Of a stretch of 15,703 nucleotides of DNA, positions 1-6,816 are shown in pieces. The translations under genes and the position numbers were made by a program. Source of the stretch: CAYWGR01 sp964458015 (GTDB lineage Bacteria > Planctomycetota > Planctomycetia > Pirellulales > Thermoguttaceae); assembly GCA_964458015.1 (NCBI GenBank), contig CAYWGR010000138.1, positions 1 through 15,703 on the forward strand, given 5' to 3'. Positions within the stretch are counted from its first letter, which is position 1. The number at the start of each line of letters is the position of its first letter. The notes below the pieces were generated by a model. That model had not been told where the DNA came from. It ran no database searches and was given only the letters and a program-made list of their open reading frames with translations.

Positions 1-124
1 AAATGAAAGGACAAAACCGGGCAATCTGCTTTACCCTGGCCATACTGCTAGGGTGCCTACCAGGGGCAGATCGTCAACTCTGGCGGTGATGGAGTGCCGC
101 GACACTGACTGGAGTTTTTTCGCA
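1..124. other. Upstream region of the DUF4912 gene
   Basis: No complete gene is visible here. A 6-bp inverted repeat (CCCTGG at 34-39, CCAGGG at 60-65) could form a hairpin with a 20-nt loop, but there is no T tract. No convincing -35/-10 pair was found. The reading frame of the next gene stays open back to an ATG at 53, but the ribosome binding site favours the start at 125. Confidence 0.4.
111..114 (+). promoter_or_regulatory. Ribosome binding site deciding the start at 125
   Basis: GGAG lies 10 nt before the ATG at 125. It favours this codon over the in-frame upstream ATG at 53, which has no comparable motif. The start also puts the Rho_N-like domain at the very N-terminus. Confidence 0.5.
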
Positions 125-1204
125 ATGACAGCAGCAGATCTTAAGACTCGCACAGTTCGGGACTTAGCCTCGATGGCTCGTAAGAAAAAAGTGCCCGGCT
201 GGCATTCGATGAAAAAAGATGAGCTCATCAAAGCCCTTTTACAGCGAGTCAGGGCGGAGGCAAGTCGTCGCGCCAACAATGAGCGTCAGGCGCCAAGCAA
301 AAAACCTGCCCCCCACAAGCCCCCCCAACAGCTAGAGCAAATACAAAACAAGTTGTCCGAGGCCAAGGACTTGACGTTCCGTCCAATTACCGACGGCGAG
401 GCAGGCATTAAGGATCGGCTGGTTGTCATGGTTCGCGATCCCTATTGGCTCCACGCCTATTGGGAATTGAGCCGCAAGAGCATCGAGCGCGCGAAAGTAG
501 CTCTCGGGCAATATTGGCATGGCGCTCGTCCCGTGCTGCGTGTTTGTGAGGTCTTGCGCGACGGTACGACGACCTCGACCCGGCAACCAATCCGCGACGT
601 AGAGATTCACGGCAATGTGAACAACTGGTACATCGATGTTTACTCGCCGCCCAAGAGTTTCCAGTTGGACATCGGATATTTAGCGTGCGGAGGCCGTTTC
701 TTCTGTTTGGCGCGGAGCAATGTCGTCAGCACTCCCCCCACGGCGACCGGCGACACCTTCGATCGAAACTGGGCCGACGTCGCCAAGGATTTCGAGCGTA
801 TTTTCGCCCTCAGCGGCGGCTATAGCGAATCGGAAACAAGCGGCGAGTTGAAGGAAGTGTTCGAGGAACGATTACAGCGTCCGATGGGCGATCCGACCGT
901 AACGCAATTCGGGCGCGGGGCTGCCGGTTTCTCGGAAGAAAACTCGAATTTCGAATTCCAAGTCGATACGGAACTCATCGTTCATGGAGTGACCGAACCG
1001 GACGCCCACGTTACCTTGCAGGGCGAACCCGTGAAAATCCGCAGCGACGGCACGTTTGCCGTGCGGTTTAATCTGCCCGACCGTCGCCACGTCCTTCCGA
1101 TGGTGGCAAGCAGCCGTGACGGGGCCGAACGACGTACCATCGTTCTGGCAGTCGATCGGAACACCAAGGTTATGGAACCAATCAGCCGCGATCCGGTGGA
1201 ATAG
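125..1204 (+). CDS. Rho_N / DUF4912 domain protein with C-terminal Ig-like domain
   Basis: A 359-residue protein with three visible parts. Residues 1-42 resemble the small helical Rho termination factor N-terminal (SAP-like) domain, with the pattern TVRDLASMARKKKVPGWHSM followed by KKDELIKALL. After a basic, proline-rich linker, residues about 95-215 match the DUF4912 style, with the hallmark RLVVMVRDPYWLHAYWEL. Residues about 281-347 look like a small beta-sandwich (bacterial Ig-like), with VHGVTEPDAHVTLQGEPV and SDGTFAVRFNLPD. There is no signal peptide or membrane segment, so it is probably cytoplasmic. DUF4912 proteins have no firmly established function; nucleic-acid or glycan binding would be guesses. 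The stop at 1202-1204 is followed by a promoter for ribF, so the genes need not be co-transcribed. Family assignment is from motif memory; function is unknown. Confidence 0.85.
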   Translation: MTAADLKTRTVRDLASMARKKKVPGWHSMKKDELIKALLQRVRAEASRRANNERQAPSKKPAPHKPPQQLEQIQNKLSEAKDLTFRPITDGEAGIKDRLVVMVRDPYWLHAYWELSRKSIERAKVALGQYWHGARPVLRVCEVLRDGTTTSTRQPIRDVEIHGNVNNWYIDVYSPPKSFQLDIGYLACGGRFFCLARSNVVSTPPTATGDTFDRNWADVAKDFERIFALSGGYSESETSGELKEVFEERLQRPMGDPTVTQFGRGAAGFSEENSNFEFQVDTELIVHGVTEPDAHVTLQGEPVKIRSDGTFAVRFNLPDRRHVLPMVASSRDGAERRTIVLAVDRNTKVMEPISRDPVE

Positions 1205-1232
1205 CGGTGGTTTTTGGGTTTCCCCCCCTCCC

Positions 1233-1261
1233 TAAACAAAACGTCCATACCGGCGTATAAT
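1233..1261 (+). promoter_or_regulatory. Sigma70-type promoter for ribF
   Basis: A perfect -10 box TATAAT (1256-1261) lies 17 bp after TAAACA (1233-1238), which matches 4 of 6 positions of the -35 consensus. Transcription would begin near 1268 and leave a leader of about 70 nt before the GTG at 1340. It sits in the gap after the DUF4912 gene. Confidence 0.55.
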
Positions 1262-1339
1262 AGCGGTCTGCGCATCTTCACCCGTGACCGCAATCATGGG
1301 GCGTTTGACGAACCACGAACCAAAGCTCCCCAAAACGCC

Positions 1340-2263
1340 GTGATTTTACTTCGCAACCTCAATGCCATCCCCGAATCGCTTCGCGGCGGCGCCATTGCCA
1401 TCGGCAACTTCGACGGCGTTCATCTGGGGCATGCTCGGTTGATCGAGCGATTGCATGTGATGGCTGAGCGCGTGTCGGGGCCGGCCGTGGTATTTACCTT
1501 CGATCCGCCGCCTGCCAGGATTTTACATCCCGAGGCGGCTCCCGAGCCGTTGATTTGGATCGAGCGAAAGATCGAGATATTGACCGAGCTTGGCGCGGAC
1601 GCGACGATCGTTTACCCGACGAACAAAGAATTTCTCGCCCTTGAAGCCCGCGCATTTTTCGACCATGTGGTTCACGAGCAACTCGAAGCGAAAGCGATGG
1701 TCGAGGGTCCGAATTTTTTCTTCGGCCACAATCGTTCGGGCAATGTCGAGGTTCTGCGTTCATTATGTGCCGAATCGAATATGCCGTTTGAAGTGGCAGA
1801 GCCGATTGAAGCAGCAGGGCAAATTGTATCCAGCTCCCGCATCCGTGCCTCGGTTGCCGCCGGACAAGTTGACGCCGCCCGCTTGATGCTCGGCCGTCCC
1901 TATCGGATTCGCGGATTCGTGATTCACGGAGCAGGCCGAGGCCGGCAAATCGGCTATCCCACGGCCAATGTGGGCCAGATCGACACCTTGATGCCCGGGG
2001 GTGGAATTTACGCCGCACGGGCGTGCGTCGAGAACGTCTGGCATCCGGCCGCGGTCAATATCGGTCCCAACCCCACCTTTGACGAAGGCGGGGTCAAGGT
2101 CGAAGCGTATCTGATCGGTTTCGAGGGGGATATCTACGATCAGCCGATCGAGATTGACTTTCTTGCTCGGTTAAGGGAAATTAAACGGTTTGCATCCGTC
2201 GCGGCATTGATCGATCAGATGGCCAAGGACGTTGTGCGAACGCTTGAGATCGTTGGTAACTAA
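1340..2263 (+). CDS. ribF: Bifunctional riboflavin kinase / FAD synthetase
   Basis: RibF phosphorylates riboflavin to FMN and adenylylates FMN to FAD in the cytoplasm. The N-terminal FAD synthetase half shows the nucleotidyl-transferase signature GNFDGVHLGH at residues 22-31, with the HxGH box, and the later SSSRIR motif. The C-terminal riboflavin kinase half carries GYPTAN (205-210), the flavin/Mg-ATP site, and ends in FLARLREIKRF as in the family. The 307-residue length from the GTG at 1340 is typical. The frame is open further upstream to a TTG at 1214, but that would add 42 non-conserved residues and would lie upstream of the promoter at 1233-1261. No clear Shine-Dalgarno precedes the GTG, so the exact start is uncertain. 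nrnA follows after 33 nt and is probably co-transcribed. Confidence 0.93.
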   Translation: MILLRNLNAIPESLRGGAIAIGNFDGVHLGHARLIERLHVMAERVSGPAVVFTFDPPPARILHPEAAPEPLIWIERKIEILTELGADATIVYPTNKEFLALEARAFFDHVVHEQLEAKAMVEGPNFFFGHNRSGNVEVLRSLCAESNMPFEVAEPIEAAGQIVSSSRIRASVAAGQVDAARLMLGRPYRIRGFVIHGAGRGRQIGYPTANVGQIDTLMPGGGIYAARACVENVWHPAAVNIGPNPTFDEGGVKVEAYLIGFEGDIYDQPIEIDFLARLREIKRFASVAALIDQMAKDVVRTLEIVGN

Positions 2264-2296
2264 ACTATTATCGCCTTCCTATAGCTTTACCCGCCT

Positions 2297-3289
2297 ATGA
2301 TTCCTTGGTCCCGCTTTGTTGAAATTGTCGGACGCCATCAGCGGTTTGTGCTGACCACGCACATTCGCCCCGACGGCGACGCGCTGGGCTCCGAGCTTGC
2401 GATGGCGTTGATTCTCGAATCACTCGGCAAGGACGTGCTGGTTTGCAATGCGTTCGCCGTTCCGCCGAATTTGCGGTTTCTCGATCCGCAACACAAACTG
2501 AAGCAACTCGATGTCGATGTGCCGGCCGCGCGGCTCGAAGATCGCGAGGTCTTGATTATTCTCGATACCTCGGCCTGGGCGCAACTTGGTGCGATGGGGG
2601 CCGTCGTTAAATCCACCAAGGCCCTGAAGGTGGTGATCGACCATCACGTAAGCGGCGACGATCTTGGTGCGGAGTCGTTCAAGGATTCAGAGGCCGAAGC
2701 GACCGGCCGGTTGGTCGTTGAAGCAGCCGACCAGTTGGGCGTATCCTTGACTAAGCCCATTGCCCAAGCCGCGTTCGTCGCCCTGACGACCGACACGGGC
2801 TGGTTCCGTTTTTCCTCGACCACCGCCGGAACGTTGCGACTTGCGGCACGTTTGGTCGAAGCCGGGGTCGCCCCAGACCAGTTCTACAAGAATCTGTACG
2901 AAAACGACAGCCACGGCCGGTTGCAACTCATCGGCCGGGCTCTTTCCCATGCTCAAACCGAACTCGGCGGCCAATTGATCCACACTTGGCTGAGCCAAGC
3001 CGATTTCGCCGCCGCCGCCGCTTTGCCCTCGGATAGCGAAGACATCATCAACATGACGCTTTCGGTAGGCGGCACCCAGGCGGCCGTGATCCTGGTCGAA
3101 CAGCCCGCGGGCGGGTATAAAGTAAGCTTCCGCAGCCGTTGCGATTTGGATTGCAGCAAACTTGCCGAACAGTTTGGCGGCGGCGGGCATAAAAAAGCCG
3201 CCGGCGCTTCGATTCAGGGGCCTTTTGAAGTCGTGCAAACTCGCATTCTCGACGCCGTCCGCGCCGCAATGCGGTCTACTATTCATTAA
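2297..3289 (+). CDS. nrnA: DHH/DHHA1 phosphoesterase, NrnA-type oligoribonuclease/pAp phosphatase
   Basis: NrnA-type enzymes degrade very short RNA oligonucleotides (nanoRNA) and often also dephosphorylate 3'-phosphoadenosine 5'-phosphate, using two metal ions. The DHH domain has motif I HIRPDGDALGS (residues 22-32; metal-binding His22, Asp26, Asp28), motif III with DHH at 115-117, and motif IV with TTDTGWFRFSS (Asp166). The C-terminal DHHA1 domain carries the substrate loop GGGGHKKAAGA at 294-304. The 330-residue length fits the family. The ATG at 2297 has no good Shine-Dalgarno but starts just before the conserved block. ribF lies 33 nt upstream; ribF and nrnA are often neighbours in the bacterial nusA-infB-rbfA cluster. 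RecJ is excluded by size. Whether it has both activities cannot be told from sequence. Confidence 0.92.
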   Translation: MIPWSRFVEIVGRHQRFVLTTHIRPDGDALGSELAMALILESLGKDVLVCNAFAVPPNLRFLDPQHKLKQLDVDVPAARLEDREVLIILDTSAWAQLGAMGAVVKSTKALKVVIDHHVSGDDLGAESFKDSEAEATGRLVVEAADQLGVSLTKPIAQAAFVALTTDTGWFRFSSTTAGTLRLAARLVEAGVAPDQFYKNLYENDSHGRLQLIGRALSHAQTELGGQLIHTWLSQADFAAAAALPSDSEDIINMTLSVGGTQAAVILVEQPAGGYKVSFRSRCDLDCSKLAEQFGGGGHKKAAGASIQGPFEVVQTRILDAVRAAMRSTIH

Positions 3290-3296
3290 TCTCTAT

Positions 3297-3324
3297 CCAC
3301 TAGCCACTAGCCACTAACCACTAA
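3297..3324 (+). repeat. Heptamer array (CCACTAR)x4, copy 1
   Basis: Four head-to-tail 7-bp units: CCACTAG, CCACTAG, CCACTAA, CCACTAA. The array fills the gap between nrnA and the Rieske gene and ends 8 nt before its ATG, where a ribosome binding site would be expected. Because the period is 7, TAG/TAA stops fall in all three frames on this strand, and TAG does so on the other strand. A related array in opposite orientation lies at 5884-5918, just after the cytochrome b gene. Confidence 0.9.
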
Positions 3325-3332
3325 CACCAGCC

Positions 3333-3911
3333 ATGCCAGACACTCCAGCCAAATCGTGTTGTTGTTGCCAAGGGCCTGCCGGCGACGAAAATCGCCGCGG
3401 ATTTTTGGGCCAAGCCGTGGCCGTGCTTTGCGGCGGCGCCACCCTTTTGGTTCCTGTTGCCGTGGGAGCCGTGACTTTCTTAAATCCGTTGCGGCAGAAG
3501 AGTCAGAGCGGCGAATTCATGCGATTGGCCTCGCTCGACGCCTTGCCCGACGACGGCACGCCGCGCAAAGTGCCGGTGATCGCCGACCGGCAAGACGCCT
3601 GGAACCGTTTTCCGGCCGAACCGATCGGCGCCGTGTTCCTTCGCCGCACCGGCAACGACGTGGCCGCTCTGCAAGTGATCTGTCCCCATGCCGGCTGCTC
3701 GATCAACTTCGAGGGCAGCGCGAAAGAAGGCAAGTTCTTCTGCCCGTGCCATGCCGCGAGTTTCGATTTGGCGGGCAAGCGAACCGATCAAACTTCGCCC
3801 AGCCCCCGCGACATGGACTCGTTGGAAGTCGAGATCCGCAACAAAAACGAGGTCTGGGTGAAGTTCCAAACATTCGGCCTTGGCACCGCCAACAAAGTTG
3901 CGCAAGCCTAA
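3333..3911 (+). CDS. Rieske [2Fe-2S] protein of a menaquinol:cytochrome c oxidoreductase
   Basis: This is the iron-sulfur subunit that takes the first electron from quinol at the Qo site. Both cluster boxes are present: CPHAGC (residues 117-122) and CPCHAASFD (137-145). They give ligands Cys117, His119, Cys137, His140 and the stabilising disulfide pair Cys122/Cys139. The N-terminus has NRRGFLGQ followed by a hydrophobic stretch (about 27-48), fitting a Tat-exported, membrane-anchored Rieske protein. In box 2 the usual Ser and Tyr that hydrogen-bond the cluster (CPCHGSxYD in mitochondria) are Ala142 and Phe144. Losing these donors is known to lower the midpoint potential, which suits a menaquinol complex. 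A run of four cysteines (9-12) before the Tat motif is unusual. The cytochrome b partner follows 157 nt later. No Shine-Dalgarno is visible because the heptamer array occupies that region. Confidence 0.93.
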   Translation: MPDTPAKSCCCCQGPAGDENRRGFLGQAVAVLCGGATLLVPVAVGAVTFLNPLRQKSQSGEFMRLASLDALPDDGTPRKVPVIADRQDAWNRFPAEPIGAVFLRRTGNDVAALQVICPHAGCSINFEGSAKEGKFFCPCHAASFDLAGKRTDQTSPSPRDMDSLEVEIRNKNEVWVKFQTFGLGTANKVAQA

Positions 3912-4057
3912 CGACTTTGTTGCTCCTCGATGAGGAGAGAAGGGCAGGGGGGCATCGTTCAGGCAAATAAAGGTTGCCTTTTTCTCTTTTTCAAATGAGA
4001 AAGAGAGCCAAGTTCCCAAAATCGCTCGATCCAGCAATCTTCACAAAACATATTTAC
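3912..4057 (+). other. Intergenic segment with three consecutive hairpins
   Basis: Three potential RNA stems lie between the Rieske and cytochrome b genes. CTCCTC/GAGGAG (3923-3928 with 3932-3937) has a 3-nt loop. AGGCAA/TTGCCT (3961-3966 with 3974-3979) is followed by five T. A 9-bp stem at 3984-3992 with 3997-4005 contains one G-U pair and a 4-nt loop. They could protect or process the mRNA, or attenuate read-through, so that the two subunits are made at different levels. Confidence 0.55.
3961..3983 (+). terminator. Possible weak terminator or attenuator after the Rieske gene
   Basis: A 6-bp stem with four G-C pairs, a 7-nt loop and a run of five T at 3979-3983 has the form of a short intrinsic terminator. 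It is weak, and the two flanking genes are expected to be needed together, so partial termination is more likely than a full stop. Confidence 0.35.
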
Positions 4058-4068
4058 GAGGTTTCAAC

Positions 4069-5880
4069 ATGAAAGCTCTTTGGTCTTGGGTAAACGATCG
4101 CACGGGGATCGGTGACGCCTGCGGTTGGCTGGCCGATTCTCCGGTTCCCGGCCGCAGTTGCTGCTGCAAAACACTGCCTTGCGTCATCCTGTTCACCTTC
4201 TGCATCCAAGTCATCAGCGGCTGGTTTCTCTGGGTGTTTTATAGCCCCAGCGCACAAACAGCCTGGGAAAGCGTTTACTACATCCAGCATGAAGTGATGG
4301 GCGGTTGGCTTTTGCGGGCGGTCCATCACTATTCGGCCCATGTGCTGTTGGCCCTGTTGATGCTGGCCGTGGCGCAAAGCATTTTGACCAATGCCTATCG
4401 CGCGCCGCGCGAGTTGGTTTTCTGGGCGACCGTCGGGCTTGGGCTTTTTGCACTGGCCGCCATCTTGACCGGCGACTTGCTCTACTGGGACCAGAACGGA
4501 TATGCCTCGACGAAAACGCGCACCGGCTTCCTCGCCTTTTTGCCCTTGGTAGGCGATAGCTTGTTGAAACTTGCCATCGGCGGCCCCGGGCCCGCGTTGG
4601 GACACCTTTCCGTCACGCGATTTTTCGCCTTGCACGTGGGCACCTTCGGCGGCGGCTTTGTCGCGCTCTTGGTCATTCGCGGCATTTTGGCCCGTCGTGC
4701 GGCCGCGGCGGATGCCGCCTCCGGCGTCAGCTCGTCGCACTATTGGCCCAAGCAAGCGATGCAAGGCACCGTAGCCTGTTTGGCGGTTGCCGTCATCATT
4801 TTGTTCCTGGCCTGCCAACACGGCACCGAGGCTCCCCATCGCGGTGTAACGTTGCTTTCGCCCGCGGATACCGATCCGGCCAACGGATACAATGCCGCCC
4901 GGCCCGAGTGGTTCCTGGTGGGCGTGTATGAGTTTTCGCATCTGTTCCCCGGCGAATTGGCCATCATCCCGATTTTCATTGTCCCGGGCCTTTTGGTCTT
5001 CATCGTGCTGTTGATGCCGTTTGTAGCCAAGGTTCCCCTGGGGCAGGCTTTTAACGTGTTGTTCACGATTGGACTGCTGATTGCTCTGACCGGCATGAGC
5101 TACTGGTCGCTGGCCAAGGACCGCGACAATCCAGAACATCAGAAAGCGATTGCCCAAGAATTGCAACAGGCGGATCGCGTCTGCGAATTGGCCCGGCATG
5201 AAGGCATTCCTCCGACCGGCGCTTTGACCTTGCTGCGTAATGATCCGAAAACCCAAGGTCCGCGTCTGTTCTCGCAAAATTGCTCAAGCTGCCACGACTA
5301 TGCGGCAGGCAAGAATGAGGCCGAAGACATTAAGGCCGAGAAATCTTCTGCCCCCAACCTTGCCGGATTCGCCACCCGTGGTTGGATCGCGGGCTTGTTG
5401 GATCCCAAGCAGATTTCCGGCCCCCAGTATTTTGGCGGCTCGAAGCAGAAGACCGGCAAGATGGCCGGTTTCGTCAAGGAAACGTTTGCCGAATTGGATG
5501 ACGACCAAAAGAAGGATCTGGCAAAGGCCGTCGCAGCCTTGTCGGCCGAGGCGCATCTGCCATCCCAAAAGGAGTTGGATGCCAAAGACGCCAAAATGAT
5601 CGAGGAAGGTCGGAAGCAGATTGTCGAGTTCGGCTGCACCGATTGCCATAAGTTCCACGAGAAGGCAGGGGCTGGCGCGCCGGATCTGACCGGCTACGGC
5701 TCGCCCGAGTGGATCGCAGGCATCATCCGCAATCCTGCCGACAAGCGTTTCTACGGCTCGACCAACGACCGGATGCCTGCTTATGCCGGCTCGGCCGATC
5801 CAGCCCAAAATACACTCAATCCGCACCAGATCGAGATGTTGACCAACTGGCTCCGCGGCGAGTGGTACGAGGAGAAGTAG
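4069..5880 (+). CDS. Cytochrome b (b6 + subunit IV fused) with two C-terminal haem c domains
   Basis: A 603-residue membrane protein, the quinol-oxidising core partner of the Rieske protein. Residues 1-212 align without gaps over helices A-D of cytochrome b6 (shared landmarks YYIQHEV, GGWLLRAVH, PRELVFW, WDQNGY). Residues about 245-370 match subunit IV, with three helices and the Qo motif PEWF (279-282; usually PEWY). Two haem c domains follow: CSSCH (405-409, possible axial Met465) and CTDCH (523-527, possible axial Met569). His86 and His189 can bind the low-potential haem. The expected ligands of the second haem are replaced by Ala100 and by Arg204 (Ile203 if the 14-residue spacing applies). 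A cysteine cluster (31-33, 38) precedes helix A. GAGG at 4058-4061 supports the ATG at 4069. It probably acts with the Rieske protein as a menaquinol:cytochrome c reductase; the missing haem site makes the mechanism uncertain. Confidence 0.93.
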   Translation: MKALWSWVNDRTGIGDACGWLADSPVPGRSCCCKTLPCVILFTFCIQVISGWFLWVFYSPSAQTAWESVYYIQHEVMGGWLLRAVHHYSAHVLLALLMLAVAQSILTNAYRAPRELVFWATVGLGLFALAAILTGDLLYWDQNGYASTKTRTGFLAFLPLVGDSLLKLAIGGPGPALGHLSVTRFFALHVGTFGGGFVALLVIRGILARRAAAADAASGVSSSHYWPKQAMQGTVACLAVAVIILFLACQHGTEAPHRGVTLLSPADTDPANGYNAARPEWFLVGVYEFSHLFPGELAIIPIFIVPGLLVFIVLLMPFVAKVPLGQAFNVLFTIGLLIALTGMSYWSLAKDRDNPEHQKAIAQELQQADRVCELARHEGIPPTGALTLLRNDPKTQGPRLFSQNCSSCHDYAAGKNEAEDIKAEKSSAPNLAGFATRGWIAGLLDPKQISGPQYFGGSKQKTGKMAGFVKETFAELDDDQKKDLAKAVAALSAEAHLPSQKELDAKDAKMIEEGRKQIVEFGCTDCHKFHEKAGAGAPDLTGYGSPEWIAGIIRNPADKRFYGSTNDRMPAYAGSADPAQNTLNPHQIEMLTNWLRGEWYEEK

Positions 5881-5883
5881 TTA

Positions 5884-5918
5884 TTAGTGGCTAGTGGTTA
5901 GTGGCTAGTGCCTAGCGG
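5884..5918 (-). repeat. Heptamer array, inverted copy 2
   Basis: Five 7-bp units read on the plus strand as TTAGTGG, CTAGTGG, TTAGTGG, CTAGTGC, CTAGCGG; the last two are degenerate. This is the reverse complement of the CCACTAR array at 3297-3324. It begins 3 nt after the cytochrome b stop codon. The two arrays therefore bracket the Rieske/cytochrome b unit as inverted repeats about 2.6 kb apart. Confidence 0.88.
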
Positions 5919-6054
5919 CGGGAGGCTGCTGGCGGCTTCGCTGTTTTGTTGTGTCCATGCTATTTGCCTAGATTGCCAGCTAGAACGTCTTCGCTCGGTA
6001 AATTCTACGAAAACGGTACAGTTTACCAGCTTGGCAGCCGATTCTTAGAACACC
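5919..6054. other. Intergenic region before the zinc-ribbon gene
   Basis: No gene is seen. An inverted repeat GGTAAA (5997-6002) / TTTACC (6022-6027) lies just before the next gene. TTGCCA (5973-5978) and TAAATT (5999-6004) resemble promoter boxes, but their 20-bp spacing is too long to call. No intrinsic terminator for cytochrome b was recognised. Confidence 0.4.
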
Positions 6055-6816
6055 ATGTGGTGTAAAAGCTGCCAACAGGATGTTCCTGCGCAATCGGCCG
6101 GTGACAAGCAATCGCTTTGCTGTCCTCGGTGCGGTGGGGCTTTGCACATCGAGACGACTTCGTCGGCCCAGGCCGCCGCGCCAACAAGTGAAAACGAACC
6201 GCCGGTCTACGACAGTTGGGAGCTGGACGAAGAGCTGTTGCACATCGGGCGGGTATTGCAGGCGGACGAGTTGAAAAACGAACAGGCCGCGGCCGCCTAT
6301 CAACGCGAAGCAGCGCGTTTTGATCTGCCGCACGTTGCTCCCACGGCATGGCATCTTCCTGAAGTCCAAGCGACGAGCAAATCGAAGTCGAACGACAAAG
6401 CCTCTCGTGGCGATTTTGCCGGCCTATGCACTTGGCTTTCGCTCTCGATGGGCACGGCGGGATTCGTCTGCGGCGGAATTCTGCTGGGGTGGTCCTTGGC
6501 CACGGGAAGGCAAGAGCTGTGGACCATCGGTCTGCCCGTGGCATTGGTCGGTCAGGTCGCCTTGCTCATCGGCTTGGTATTACAGCTTGAACGTCTCTGG
6601 CGTGATAATCGCACGGCGGTCGCCAAACTTGAAAACGTCGACGAACAACTGCACGAGCTAAAGACCACGACCACCTTGCTGGGCACCGCTCATGGGCCCA
6701 CCTCGAATGCTTTTTACGCCCATTATACCGGCGGGGCGGGCCCGCAACTCCTGTTGACCGATCTGAAAGGCCAACTCGACTTGCTGGCGATGAAGATCGC
6801 TCGTAATGAGCAGTAG
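6055..6816 (+). CDS. Zinc-ribbon protein with two transmembrane helices, function unknown
   Basis: A 253-residue protein I cannot place in a named family. The N-terminus has a zinc-ribbon pattern: Cys3-x2-Cys6 and Cys23-x2-Cys26 (CPRCGG). An acidic and polar stretch follows (about 40-118). Two hydrophobic helices come next, at about 124-150 and 155-178. After them, residues about 178-207 look like an amphipathic or coiled-coil segment (LERLWRDNRTAVAKLENVDE), then a low-complexity linker and a short helical tail ending in DLLAMKIARNEQ. The layout suggests a membrane protein with both ends in the cytoplasm. No Shine-Dalgarno is obvious before the ATG at 6055, but the zinc ribbon begins at residue 3, which supports this start. 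It ends 5 nt before the stop of the convergent gene. No function is proposed. Confidence 0.8.
   Translation: MWCKSCQQDVPAQSAGDKQSLCCPRCGGALHIETTSSAQAAAPTSENEPPVYDSWELDEELLHIGRVLQADELKNEQAAAAYQREAARFDLPHVAPTAWHLPEVQATSKSKSNDKASRGDFAGLCTWLSLSMGTAGFVCGGILLGWSLATGRQELWTIGLPVALVGQVALLIGLVLQLERLWRDNRTAVAKLENVDEQLHELKTTTTLLGTAHGPTSNAFYAHYTGGAGPQLLLTDLKGQLDLLAMKIARNEQ

Noticed and set aside
2687..3286. 199-codon open frame on the minus strand opposite nrnA
   Set aside because: It overlaps the conserved DHH/DHHA1 coding region and shows no domain.
3297..3324. Heptamer array as a CRISPR or coding tandem repeat
   Set aside because: Units are 7 bp without spacers and contain stops in all frames.
4054..5277. 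407-codon open frame on the minus strand opposite cytochrome b
   Set aside because: Its translation is Gln/Gly/Arg-rich without motifs, and the plus-strand frame is an unmistakable cytochrome b. It is a shadow caused by codon composition.
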